Source: Candidatus Gastranaerophilales bacterium (lineage in GTDB: Bacteria > Cyanobacteriota > Vampirovibrionia > Gastranaerophilales > Gastranaerophilaceae). From it: 64,000 bases of DNA. Positions 17,762 to 26,252 of the stretch are shown piece after piece. The stretch lies in NCBI GenBank assembly GCA_944323995.1, contig CALUUN010000034.1:89802-153801 (forward strand). The letters run 5' to 3'. The stretch's first letter is position 1; each line of letters opens with the position of its first letter. Both the position numbers and the translations under genes were made by a program. The notes under the pieces are model-generated. The model saw only the letters and a program-made list of their open reading frames with translations. It did no database searches and was not told the DNA's origin.

Positions 17762-18461
17762 TATAACTCCCGTTGTCATTTAGAATTTTAAAATCTATGT
17801 TATAAATTTTTTTCAAAATTTCACTTTTCAAAAAATCTTTTTTACCGGCTGAAAAAATTTTTCTTTCCTGATTTATACCGATAAAATAATCACCGTAAAA
17901 GGCCGCAAGATTCAAATCATGCAATATCACAACACTTGTAATCCCGTTTTTTGATAATTTTTTTATAATATCCAGAACCTTAACCTGATTAATCAAATCC
18001 ATATTTGATGTCGGTTCATCAAGAAGAAAAATTTCAGCCTCCGAAAGCAGCCCGAGCGCAATATTTGCTTTTTGAAGTTCTCCGGCGCTCAATTTTTCAA
18101 CCGTAATATCTTTTTTGTCATAAATTTCAAGTTTTTGCATAATTTCAAAAATTTTTTGTTTTTCATTTTTTGTAATATGCCATTTCCAATTTTTTCTGAA
18201 AAATATTGAAGTCAAATACTCATAGAGTGTTATTGCGCCGGTGTATGTAATTTTTTGCGGCAGATAAAACATTTTTTTACCGGATTTGATAACACCGCAA
18301 TCAGGTTTTAAAATTCCTGCAATAAGTTTTATCAAAGTGGTTTTTCCGGCACCGTTGGGGCCTATTATTACGTTAATACAACTTTCCTTCAAAGATAAAT
18401 TGATATTTTCAAAGAAATTCGTATTTTCAAAATTAAAAGATAAATCTTTAATTTCTATCAA
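17742..18461 (-). CDS. btuD: ABC transporter ATPase for vitamin B12
   Basis: 239 aa. Walker A GPNGAGKTTLIKLIAG, signature LSAGELQKANIALG and Walker B IFLLDEPTSNMDL with the His switch VVILHDLNLA. It overlaps btuC (14 bases) and btuF, so it is the motor subunit of this importer. The family also serves heme and siderophores; the operon context points to corrinoid. Confidence 0.88.
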   Translation of the reverse strand: MIEIKDLSFNFENTNFFENINLSLKESCINVIIGPNGAGKTTLIKLIAGILKPDCGVIKSGKKMFYLPQKITYTGAITLYEYLTSIFFRKNWKWHITKNEKQKIFEIMQKLEIYDKKDITVEKLSAGELQKANIALGLLSEAEIFLLDEPTSNMDLINQVKVLDIIKKLSKNGITSVVILHDLNLAAFYGDYFIGINQERKIFSAGKKDFLKSEILKKIYNIDFKILNDNGSYNVQIIK

Positions 18462-19422
18462 AAATATCTCCTTTCTTGGTTAAGAAGAATACAAAAACAG
18501 GTGCTCCGATAAACGCAATTACAAGCCCGAGAGGAATTTGCAGCGGATAAACAAGCGTTCTTGAAAGATAATCCGCAAACAAAATAAAAGATCCTCCGAT
18601 TAATATATTTGCGAAAAATAAATACCTGTAATCGTTTCCGACAAGTTTTTTTGCAATTTGCGGCGCAATGATACCGATAAATCCCAAAATCCCTGCGGCA
18701 AAAACACTTAAACATGTCAAAAATGCCGACAAAATTATGATTAAATATACCTCTTTTTTAAAAGATGGAACCATATTTTCATCAAGTCTTAAAAAATTTA
18801 ACTTCGGTATCACAAAACAACTTGCCGCAAGTGCAGCTGAAAATACCGCAAAAAGTGTTTTATCCGGAACAAGTCCGCCGCTGTTAAACCCGCCGGACAA
18901 AATAAACATTATCAGGTGTGATTTATCGGCATGCATAAGTATAAACAGAGATATCAATGAACTTGCAAACAGATTAACCGACAACCCCGTCAGAATCATT
19001 TTAGCTGCCGAAAATCTGCTTATTCCGGCAAATAAAATTACCGCAGCCGACGAAATAAGCGCCCCCGCAAAACCGAAAAGCGAATAATTCATACTGTTAA
19101 AATAAATTACGGAAATAACAATCCCGAGCCCTGCGCCGGAAGAAACACCCGTAAGATAAGGTTCCGCAAGCGGGTTTTTTGATACCGCCTGCATAAAAAG
19201 TCCCGCAAGTGCAAGACAAGACCCTGCAATAAATCCTTTTAAAACTCTCGGATATCTCAAAACAGTCAGTATAATGCTGTCGGCGTCGTTTGAAAGATCA
19301 AAACTTTTAAACAGCAAATGTATTCCCGAATCCTTGTATCCGGCAAACAAAGCCAGATACAGCGCAATTAAAAATACAATTGTCAAAATTATTAAAGTAT
19401 AAATTTTCTTTGATTCAGCCAT
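18448..19422 (-). CDS. btuC: ABC transporter permease for vitamin B12 (FecCD/BtuC family)
   Basis: 324 aa with about ten hydrophobic segments. Family motifs: VLRYPRVLKGFIAGSCLALAG, KNPLAEPYLTGVSSGAGLGI, GFIGIIAPQIAKKLVG (the coupling region) and the terminal IPLGLVIAFIGAPVFVFFL. Its ATG overlaps the stop of the receptor gene (TAATG). Works as a dimer in the inner membrane with BtuD and BtuF. Confidence 0.9.
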   Translation of the reverse strand: MAESKKIYTLIILTIVFLIALYLALFAGYKDSGIHLLFKSFDLSNDADSIILTVLRYPRVLKGFIAGSCLALAGLFMQAVSKNPLAEPYLTGVSSGAGLGIVISVIYFNSMNYSLFGFAGALISSAAVILFAGISRFSAAKMILTGLSVNLFASSLISLFILMHADKSHLIMFILSGGFNSGGLVPDKTLFAVFSAALAASCFVIPKLNFLRLDENMVPSFKKEVYLIIILSAFLTCLSVFAAGILGFIGIIAPQIAKKLVGNDYRYLFFANILIGGSFILFADYLSRTLVYPLQIPLGLVIAFIGAPVFVFFLTKKGDIFDRN

Positions 19423-21452
19423 TAAATATTCTCTTTCTCCGGCAGTGTATACTTAACAAAAACACCTGCCATAAATTGAATTCCGGGTGCGTAATAATAC
19501 ACATCGCCCTGTCTGTACATTGAAATTTTTTGATCCAGAAGATTATATATCATAGCTTTCAGATAAACATGCGCACCTTTAAAGCTGAAAAGCCGTACAT
19601 TTGCGCCTATTCTCACATCCACATACCCCGGAGTCCTCACCGCGGTTACGGATGAATCCATTGCCCTGCTTGATGCCGCTTCAAGTCCTACATATCCGTT
19701 AAATCTTTCATGCGGTGTCCAGTAAAGAGTTGTATTGAGTCTGTTTTTCGGACATGCCGGCAAGTCCGTTCCGGTTGCGTCGTTTTCGGAATCCGTGTAT
19801 GTATAGTTCATGATTGCCTTAAATTTCTCATTCGGAGTCCAGGTCATACGTGCCTCATAACCCTGAATACGCGCGCTGTCAACGTTTGTATACATATAAC
19901 TTGTAAGTCCGTATTCAAAATTTATGTAATCTCTGTAATCATTATTAAAATAACCGAAATCAAAAGTCAATTTGTCATTGAAAAAACTTTGTTCAATTCC
20001 GACATCCCAGCCGGTCATCTTTTCCGCCGCAAGGTTAGGGTTCGGAATCATATCGTATCCCATAGACCTCATTCTTGCAAATCTTTGATAAAGCGTCGGA
20101 GTATTTACACTCTGCCCCCAGGAACCTCTGAATTTGGTCTTTGCACCTTTGATTTTAAATGTCGGCAGAACAAGTGCCGCGGATGCGTTCGGCAAAACAT
20201 ACGTACCGTAAGCTGAATTGTTAACCAGCCTTGCGCCGCCGCGTATAAACAATTTATCTTTAATATTTATTGAGTCATTAACAAAAACGTCATTTTGAAT
20301 TGTGCTTCCCGTAAAATTGTTCACATCGGTCATGCCGAAATTAACCATGGTTGATTTACTGTCAATAAATTCCGTTTCAAGATTATATCCGACCGAAAAT
20401 GTATTCCATTCACGGTAATTAAAATTATGCTGCGTCATAAAATTCAAACGGGTGCTTCCGATTTTAGAGAGCGACTGCATAGTCGGGTCGGTATTTATAA
20501 AATCCGGATAGATAAAGTTATTGGATTGATTGTGATAAAGTCCGAATTTTGTATTGTAGTTGTACCATTCGGTCGGGGTATGGTCAAACGAGAGGACATT
20601 CATAATGTCAATATTTGTACCGTAATTTCCGTATGGCGCCTGATATCTGGTGTAGGGGTAATCATTATGAAAATTTATGCCAATATCTTTTCTTGCCCTT
20701 GAAAACCTGAAAATATCTCTTATTTCCGCTTTGCCGTCAAGAACTCTCAAGCCTGTGTTTGTAACAACACTCAAATTGTTATAAGCGTTATTGTCTATTG
20801 TTCCCAGCCCCGTTGCGCGCATTCCGCCGTTTGTCTTAAACCAGGTCAAACCCATATAGTAATCTTTTTTGTCATCACCGCCCATTATCGCAAATCTTTC
20901 TTTATATGAGCCGTAATTCCCCATCTCAGAACCCATTTCAATTGACATAGGGCCTCTGCCCCGTCTTGTTTGCAGAGCAATAAGACCGCCAGAGGCATTA
21001 ACTCCGCCGACATTTCCCTGCGGGCCTCTTATAATTTCCACACGTTCCAAATCATCCGTAAGCTGATATTGAAATTCCATCCCCGGCGAGGTCATAGACG
21101 GTCTGTCCGCTCTGATTCCGTCTATTGTAAGTCTGACCCTGTCAGTTCCGCGCATTCTCAAAGATGACGGCGACCCCGGCGAAGATTCTGTCTGCACCGT
21201 AAGGCCTGCCGCCTGATTTAACAATTGAGTCAAAACCGGCGAGCCCTGATTTTTTATCTCATCAAGAGTAATAACATCAACGCTTGCACCTGATGTTTTT
21301 ATATTTTCGGCATAATTGCCGAGCGAGTATACTTCCTTTTCCGTTAAACCGCCGTACAAAACGGCACCATTGTCTTCAGTATCCTGTATTGCAAAGGCAA
21401 AAGCCGGATTAAGCAAAAAAAGGATAAGAAGAACCGTCCTCTTAATTCTCAT
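19422..21452 (-). CDS. btuB: TonB-dependent outer-membrane receptor, probable vitamin B12 receptor
   Basis: 676 aa. A signal peptide (residues 1-21, ending AFA) is followed by the plug domain, where GASVDVITLDEIKNQGSPVLTQLLNQAAGL and MRGTDRVRLTIDGIRADRP are typical, then a long beta-barrel ending in aromatic strands. A TonB box-like stretch lies just after the signal peptide. It heads a four-gene overlapping operon with btuC, D and F, behind a cobalamin-riboswitch-like leader, so corrinoid import is the best reading. TonB itself is not in the window. GGAAGGGA is its ribosome-binding site. Confidence 0.85.
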   Translation of the reverse strand: MRIKRTVLLILFLLNPAFAFAIQDTEDNGAVLYGGLTEKEVYSLGNYAENIKTSGASVDVITLDEIKNQGSPVLTQLLNQAAGLTVQTESSPGSPSSLRMRGTDRVRLTIDGIRADRPSMTSPGMEFQYQLTDDLERVEIIRGPQGNVGGVNASGGLIALQTRRGRGPMSIEMGSEMGNYGSYKERFAIMGGDDKKDYYMGLTWFKTNGGMRATGLGTIDNNAYNNLSVVTNTGLRVLDGKAEIRDIFRFSRARKDIGINFHNDYPYTRYQAPYGNYGTNIDIMNVLSFDHTPTEWYNYNTKFGLYHNQSNNFIYPDFINTDPTMQSLSKIGSTRLNFMTQHNFNYREWNTFSVGYNLETEFIDSKSTMVNFGMTDVNNFTGSTIQNDVFVNDSINIKDKLFIRGGARLVNNSAYGTYVLPNASAALVLPTFKIKGAKTKFRGSWGQSVNTPTLYQRFARMRSMGYDMIPNPNLAAEKMTGWDVGIEQSFFNDKLTFDFGYFNNDYRDYINFEYGLTSYMYTNVDSARIQGYEARMTWTPNEKFKAIMNYTYTDSENDATGTDLPACPKNRLNTTLYWTPHERFNGYVGLEAASSRAMDSSVTAVRTPGYVDVRIGANVRLFSFKGAHVYLKAMIYNLLDQKISMYRQGDVYYYAPGIQFMAGVFVKYTLPEKENI

Positions 21453-21629
21453 TGCTTTCCCTTCCTGAAAAATCTTAACGCCGTACGAAGGGAAAATTTC
21501 AAACCAATCTTTTAATCATCACCATGCTCCTGTCTCGAGGTTGTAACAATATCAAGCATTCCGACTTTAACGGCCGCGGACCGGCGGGGGAATTTCACCC
21601 CTTCTTTCCTTGATACGGTTTTTATTATA
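21453..21629 (-). promoter_or_regulatory. Probable cobalamin riboswitch leader of the btu operon
   Basis: A TATAAT box (21629-21624) starts a leader of about 165 bases before btuB. Reading the minus strand, TATCAAG (21615-21609) pairs with CTTGATA (21556-21550) and closes a 66-base domain. That domain contains GGGGTGAAATTCCCC, then GCCGGTCCGCGGC and AAGTCGGAATGC. These match the cobalamin aptamer core (GGTGnAAnTCC, GnCC-GC, AGTCnGAAnnC). The aptamer is unusually short, like the compact Cbl-II/environmental types. The platform after P1 covers the ribosome-binding site region. The alternative is an unrelated structured leader. Confidence 0.68.
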
Positions 21630-21654
21630 CTTAAAGCAGTTTTGTCTGTCAAAT

Positions 21655-22371
21655 TCAGAGCTTTATCAGGGCGCTGTGGCGGTTTGTAGTTGCGTTTTCT
21701 CTGCGATAGGAAAAGAACATGTCATTATCACAGTATGTGCAGTACGGGCAGATATCAATTTTGTCCGCTCCGATTTCTTCAAGCTGGCGTGCGTTTATCG
21801 CTTTTAAATCCACAAACTTTTTTCCGTCTTTGATTTTAAACATTCCGTCAAAATTTTTTACGGTTGATTTAAGCTGTTCAAAGACATCATCACCGACATC
21901 ATAACAGCATAAAGAAATCGCGGGGCCGATTACGGCAATTATATCTTCGGGAGCGGATTTCATAACTTTAACTGTTTCGGGCGCAATTTTTTGTGCGGTT
22001 CCGCGCCAGCCGGCATGCGAAATTGCAGCTATTTTTTGTTTTTTATCGTAAAGAATAACGGGCGTGCAGTCCGCAAAGTTCAAAAATACAGCCTGCTTTT
22101 TATTATCTAAAATAAGAGCGTCGGTTTCTGGATAATCCGTTTTCCCGACAACCGCAAAGTCAACATTTGCGCTGTGTGTTTGAGAAGGTGAAACAAGTTC
22201 GGTTACTTGCAAATATTCACGGAACATTTTTTTGTTTTCTTCGACGAGGTTTTCAAATTCGGGTTCTTTAGTTTTTATAACACTTTCACGCGTTGTAAAA
22301 AACGCCGTTATATCTTCTAAAAAATCCGATTTTAAAACAGTTTTGCCGTTAATTTTATCAAAGTAAAACAT
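21655..22371 (-). CDS. YfiH/LACC1-family purine nucleoside phosphorylase (laccase-domain protein)
   Basis: 238 aa. The family's zinc-binding histidines and cysteine are in HSANVDF, AISHAGWRGTAQKI and GPAISLCCYDVGDDV, and YFSYRRENATTNRH closes the protein (as FFSYRRE). Members cleave adenosine/inosine phosphorolytically and correct peptidoglycan mis-incorporation in some bacteria (PgeF). An ATG at 22386 is in frame but lies upstream of the TATAAT box (22383-22378), so the start is 22371, 6 bases after that box: leaderless geometry. It lies just upstream of the btu leader but separate from it. Confidence 0.88.
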   Translation of the reverse strand: MFYFDKINGKTVLKSDFLEDITAFFTTRESVIKTKEPEFENLVEENKKMFREYLQVTELVSPSQTHSANVDFAVVGKTDYPETDALILDNKKQAVFLNFADCTPVILYDKKQKIAAISHAGWRGTAQKIAPETVKVMKSAPEDIIAVIGPAISLCCYDVGDDVFEQLKSTVKNFDGMFKIKDGKKFVDLKAINARQLEEIGADKIDICPYCTYCDNDMFFSYRRENATTNRHSALIKL

Positions 22372-22377
22372 ATTTTT

Positions 22378-22419
22378 ATTATACAAAACATTGTCTAATA
22401 TGGCAAACCGTGTTAGTAT
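22378..22419. promoter_or_regulatory. Divergent leaderless-type promoters
   Basis: Minus strand TATAAT (22383-22378), 6 bases, ATG 22371. Plus strand TAGTAT (22414-22419), 6 bases, ATG 22426. The two boxes are back to back with 30 bases between them. Confidence 0.6.
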
Positions 22420-22425
22420 ATGGTC

Positions 22426-23613
22426 ATGAAAAGATTTTTACTTATTTTTCTGGCTGTAATTTTAATGCAAAATATCGCATCAGCCGCACAAACAAATATA
22501 AGTTTTATTTATATAAACGGTTCAAATAATAACGATGAAAAAATGAAAAACTGGTATGAAGAAGGGGTTAAGAAACTTCATCCCGCATTAAAGAAAAAAT
22601 TTGAAAAAAACCGTGACACAAAAAAATGGTTCAATGCAGAAACAGGGATTTATCATATAAATGAGGAGCCGGTTATATTTTTCTGGGGCGACAGAAGCAA
22701 AAAAGACCTTGATTTTGTAAAACGCCAGCTTGATATTTCAAAGGCCTTGAGTCCGACACTTGCTTATCAGGTAAGGAACATGCTGACCAAATATCTTCAT
22801 GACGCAATCTGGGTTCAAAAAACTCACAACATGAACCCGATTATTGACAACCTTAACGATACCGTAAAAGAAGAAGCCGCAAAAGGCAATGAGGTTGTGT
22901 TATACGGATATTCGGCCGGAACTTTTGTGACATACAATTATTTGCTGAATAAACTTCCGTATCTTAATCTTGAGGATTTGTTTGATGTTGTAAACGTAAG
23001 CGAAAGCACGAGAAATTTTATACAGGCGAACCCGATGAATAACACATGCATTTCCGCTCTGGCAGATGCAAACATAGGTGTGGTATCTTCAGACGGCCAT
23101 TTGCTTTTGGATCCGTCGGAAGATTTTAAAAAGAATTATTTGAATTTGAACGCTTCAACGGAAAAGGTTTGCGCACCTTCCGGCGCCGTAAAAGGCATAG
23201 TAAATTTTGCAAGCCCGCTGGTGCTTTTTTATTCCGATGCTGCAGATCCTGACTATGAATTTACCTACTATAACAAACTAATGATGGAATATATAATCCA
23301 GAAGGGTTTATTCTGGTTAACGGTAAATTTCAGAGAGGATCCGCTCGGATTTCCTACCACAAGAAATCTTACCATAGAGGAATTGGAGCAGGTGGCAGGC
23401 GTAAAATTTGAATCACCTTCCGGATTAATTTATGATAATTCGGGGGTATGGAGCAAACGTTCGTTTATGTTTGCACACACATCATACTGGAGTGCCCGCA
23501 ACACTTTTGCAAACGCGGTTGTAAAAAGTCTTGTAAAAGGCATGAGATTTAATTACGACAAAGATTATCAGATGGAAGTTCTTAAAAAAGATAAAACGAG
23601 AGAGCACCTGTAA
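22426..23613 (+). CDS. Exported alpha/beta-hydrolase-like protein
   Basis: 395 aa. MKRFLLIFLAVILMQNIASAA is a clear signal peptide. After a domain with KKWYEEG-type helices, the nucleophile elbow GYSAG (VVLYGYSAGTFVTYNYLL, around residue 160) suggests a serine hydrolase of lipase/esterase type acting in the periplasm. The Asp and His partners cannot be assigned with certainty. The start is placed at 22426 because the ATG at 22420 sits in the gap after the -10 box. nagZ overlaps the stop (TAATG), so it may work on cell-envelope material. Confidence 0.7.
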   Translation: MKRFLLIFLAVILMQNIASAAQTNISFIYINGSNNNDEKMKNWYEEGVKKLHPALKKKFEKNRDTKKWFNAETGIYHINEEPVIFFWGDRSKKDLDFVKRQLDISKALSPTLAYQVRNMLTKYLHDAIWVQKTHNMNPIIDNLNDTVKEEAAKGNEVVLYGYSAGTFVTYNYLLNKLPYLNLEDLFDVVNVSESTRNFIQANPMNNTCISALADANIGVVSSDGHLLLDPSEDFKKNYLNLNASTEKVCAPSGAVKGIVNFASPLVLFYSDAADPDYEFTYYNKLMMEYIIQKGLFWLTVNFREDPLGFPTTRNLTIEELEQVAGVKFESPSGLIYDNSGVWSKRSFMFAHTSYWSARNTFANAVVKSLVKGMRFNYDKDYQMEVLKKDKTREHL

Positions 23614-24557
23614 TGCGTGAAAAAGTTTATCAAATGTTTATACTCGGAACAGACGGCGGCGGGTACATAGATGCTTTGAAAAACGGGCTTGGCGGCGTGA
23701 TATTTTTTACGCACGACATCCAAAGCGCAGAGCAGTTCAAAGAATTGATTTTAAGGTGCAAAACGTTTGCAAAAATTCCGCCCTTTTTGTCAATAGATCA
23801 AGAAGGCGGCCGTGTGGAAAGAACGGAAAACATTCATAAAAAACATCTTTCGGCAAGATATGCTTATCAAAACGGTTTGGACTTTTTAGAAAAACAAACC
23901 TCCGAAATTGCACTTGAATTAAAAAGTTACGGGATAAACTTAAATTTTGCCCCCTGTGTTGATGTTAATACAAATCCTGATAACCCGATAATCGGCGAAA
24001 GATCATTTTCTTCAAACCCTGATGAAGTTATTGAAGCCGGCAGACAGGTTATGGAGATTTACCGCAGAAACGGTATTATTCCCTGCTTAAAACACTATCC
24101 GGGACACGGTGACGCAAATTCAGACAGCCATTTGACATTACCGGAAATTGATTTGCCGCTTGAAAAAATGGAGGCCGTGCATATCAAACCTTTTGCCGCG
24201 CTGGCAAACGAGGCAGAAATGGTTATGGCGGCACATCTTCACTGCACCTGTTTTGACAAATCCGAAATCCCGACAAGTTTAAGCAAAAATGCGATTTCAT
24301 ACCTCAGAAATAAAATAGGCTTCAAGGGGGTAATAATTTCCGATGACATGATAATGAAAGGCGTTGCAAAGTTCGGCGCTGTTGAAGCAGTTGAAACAGG
24401 AATCCGCGCCGGCTTGAATATGTTTATCTACAGAAATTCATCACCGGAAACTATTGATGTAATCGAAACCATTGTAAAAAAAGCAAAAAAAGATAAAGTG
24501 CTTGCTCTAAATATCGAAAAATCATCTGAAAAAATCAGGGTGTTAAAAAATCGCTAA
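23613..24557 (+). CDS. nagZ: Beta-N-acetylglucosaminidase (glycoside hydrolase family 3)
   Basis: Cytoplasmic enzyme of peptidoglycan recycling, removing GlcNAc from anhydro-muropeptides. Signature motifs: LSIDQEGGRVERT, NLNFAPCVDVNTNPDNPIIGERSFS, KHYPGHGDANSDSHLTLP (the catalytic Asp/His loop) and the nucleophile region GVIISDDMIMKG. 314 aa, the short single-domain NagZ form. No signal peptide. Translationally coupled to the exported hydrolase upstream. Confidence 0.9.
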   Translation: MREKVYQMFILGTDGGGYIDALKNGLGGVIFFTHDIQSAEQFKELILRCKTFAKIPPFLSIDQEGGRVERTENIHKKHLSARYAYQNGLDFLEKQTSEIALELKSYGINLNFAPCVDVNTNPDNPIIGERSFSSNPDEVIEAGRQVMEIYRRNGIIPCLKHYPGHGDANSDSHLTLPEIDLPLEKMEAVHIKPFAALANEAEMVMAAHLHCTCFDKSEIPTSLSKNAISYLRNKIGFKGVIISDDMIMKGVAKFGAVEAVETGIRAGLNMFIYRNSSPETIDVIETIVKKAKKDKVLALNIEKSSEKIRVLKNR

Positions 24558-24581
24558 AAAAGTATTCTGTTTTTTATTTAT

Positions 24582-25034
24582 TCAATAATTTCTATTTTTT
24601 ATCTTATCCTCTATATACCAGTAGATATATAAGACAATATAATTCCCCACTAATCCCAAAAGTACACTCTGGATTAATTGCCCGTAAAAACCATTATCAA
24701 AATAGGGAAAACCAAAAGGCCAAAATATAAAATATGCAATTATCAGAACTGTCAATTTTAAATAATTTGATTGTTTTAGTTTGTGGATGAATTGAGACAC
24801 CAATTTATATTTTTGGGAATTCTCTAATTTTTTATACGCAAAAGGCAAGATGAATAATCGCCCTATTACTATTAATAATATTATTTGAATCCAATATTCA
24901 TAAAATATTTTTGCTATTAAATTATCATAAGGTTCAAACATTGCTATTCCTAACAAAATTATTACAAAAAAACCTATGCCGGCAACCACATTAACAAATA
25001 GTAAGCATAAAATATTTTTTAATATGTCTCTCAT
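24582..25034 (-). CDS. Small membrane protein, probable immunity protein (third in array)
   Basis: 150 aa with four hydrophobic segments, ending in a charged tail (EDKIKNRNY). Length, topology, the TVLIIAYFIF segment and the ending VLYIYWYIEDKIK parallel the two membrane proteins upstream (LIIAFCYD / LLLAFVYD; LYRGIKK / IWKIQDKK). All three follow a toxin or a toxin remnant on the same strand. By analogy with polymorphic-toxin arrays, an immunity role is inferred. It is the last gene of the array. Confidence 0.55.
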   Translation of the reverse strand: MRDILKNILCLLFVNVVAGIGFFVIILLGIAMFEPYDNLIAKIFYEYWIQIILLIVIGRLFILPFAYKKLENSQKYKLVSQFIHKLKQSNYLKLTVLIIAYFIFWPFGFPYFDNGFYGQLIQSVLLGLVGNYIVLYIYWYIEDKIKNRNY

Positions 25035-25049
25035 TAGTAATCCTTTAAT

Positions 25050-25241
25050 CTAAATTGTACTGGTATTATAACATAATAAATTTCTTAGTTTGTTAATAGT
25101 TTGCAGTGTATAGGCGCTATTATTGAGTATTCGGATTTCTGAATTAGGTAATTCTTCTTTATTTAACCATTTGTAGTCATATTTATCAAATAATATCCCT
25201 TTAAATTCTCCGTTTTCTATCCGTGGATTTAAGATTGTCAA
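25050..25241 (-). pseudogene. Orphan toxin 3' tail (degenerate)
   Basis: About 63 codons with only a TTG at the 5' end and an in-frame stop four codons before it. The frame reads NPRIENGEFKGILFDKYDYKWLN, then AYTLQTINKLRNLLCYN. The order (x-G-N/E-Y/F-x5-L-x-D-x-YD, then Q-x5-KL-x-N) parallels the last 50 residues of the intact toxin at 26253-27248 (VRGNYVDVTLLDTYDFNKN, then AQETGKLNPYFTIVRCRY). It is read as a displaced toxin end lying between immunity genes, not as an independent gene. Confidence 0.5.
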
Positions 25242-25250
25242 ATTATTTAA

Positions 25251-25709
25251 CTATTTTATATATTTTTTAATGCCTCTATACAACATCAAGTAAAAAAGCA
25301 AGATTCCTCCTGCATAAAATAGTATATATGCAATCAATGTAAAAATAACAGTCCATATAAAAAAATAGTCAATATATATATATATACAATAAATCAAAAA
25401 TGGTAAATCATAACAAAAGGCTATTATTAGGATTTTCTTTTTATTTTGAGGGGTGTTTTTTATAAATTGAATATACTCGCTTATTATTGATTTCGTATGC
25501 TTTTTGGCAATATTTACCAACAACTTTGGCAAATAGAGTTTTACAATAATATACGTAATCTGCAAAAGTAATCCCAAAAGAAGCATAATATTCGCATTTT
25601 GGGAAATATCTGAAACTAAATCCAGACTAATATTCATACATAATATTATGAAACCTATTAATAATATATTGAAGATATTAAAAATTATATAAAACTTTGA
25701 ACTGCTCAT
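25251..25709 (-). CDS. Small membrane protein, probable immunity protein (second in array)
   Basis: 152 aa, four hydrophobic segments. Clearly related to the 153-aa protein next to it: FYIIFNIFNILL against FYLCLNILNILL near the N-terminus, LIIAFCYDLPFLIYCI against LLLAFVYDVVIMLYCI in the middle, and GGILLFYLMLYRGIKK against GGICMFYISLFLIWKI at the end. Preceded by a short toxin-tail remnant. Inferred to protect the inner membrane or neutralise a cognate toxin. No ribosome-binding site stronger than AGGA is visible. Confidence 0.6.
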   Translation of the reverse strand: MSSSKFYIIFNIFNILLIGFIILCMNISLDLVSDISQNANIMLLLGLLLQITYIIVKLYLPKLLVNIAKKHTKSIISEYIQFIKNTPQNKKKILIIAFCYDLPFLIYCIYIYIDYFFIWTVIFTLIAYILFYAGGILLFYLMLYRGIKKYIK

Positions 25710-25718
25710 TTTTATCCT

Positions 25719-25763
25719 TTATATTTTATACCTACATTTTACAATTGTAAAGTAGGGATGTAA
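25719..25763 (-). pseudogene. Orphan toxin tail, last 14 codons
   Basis: On the minus strand this reads L-HPYFTIVKCRYKI-stop, against NPYFTIVRCRYKMK-stop at the end of the intact toxin (26253-27248). The DNA is also similar (ACAATTGTAAAGTA in both). It begins 8 bases after the stop of one putative immunity gene and ends 9 bases before the ATG of the next, so it marks an old toxin-end/immunity cassette junction. Confidence 0.7.
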
Positions 25764-25771
25764 CAACCTTG

Positions 25772-26233
25772 CTATTTAGTTTTTTTGATTTTCTTATCTT
25801 GAATTTTCCATATAAGAAATAATGAGATATAGAACATGCATATTCCACCAAATGTTATTATTTCATACACTGGAATATAAGCCCATTCAAAACGATATTC
25901 TTTTATTGAAAAAAATAATATGCAATATAACATTATAACCACATCATAAACAAACGCTAATAACAGTGTTGATTTTCTGCTATTTATATTAGTTTTTAAT
26001 TCTATTGCTACTTTGCTTAATGTAAAATTTGGGAAAAATTTTTCAAAAGTATTAAATAATACGTACAAAAGAATAATTTTTATAAGTATGCTTAAAAATA
26101 TTAAGCAAATTGGAATAAAACTATTTTCGGCAATACTAAAAATTACAAAAAAAACAAGTAGAGTTAAATATGTACATAAACAAAGTAATATATTTAAAAT
26201 ATTTAAACATAAATAAAAATCATCTTTTTTCAT
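25772..26233 (-). CDS. Small membrane protein, probable cognate immunity protein
   Basis: 153 aa, four hydrophobic segments, basic tail (KIQDKKIKKTK). First gene after the intact toxin, 19 bases downstream of its stop, so it is the likely cognate immunity protein. Paralogous to the protein at 25251-25709. A membrane-located immunity protein would fit a toxin acting on the membrane or in the periplasm, but the toxin activity is not known. Confidence 0.6.
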   Translation of the reverse strand: MKKDDFYLCLNILNILLCLCTYLTLLVFFVIFSIAENSFIPICLIFLSILIKIILLYVLFNTFEKFFPNFTLSKVAIELKTNINSRKSTLLLAFVYDVVIMLYCILFFSIKEYRFEWAYIPVYEIITFGGICMFYISLFLIWKIQDKKIKKTK

Positions 26234-26252
26234 ATATACAAATCCTTTTGAT

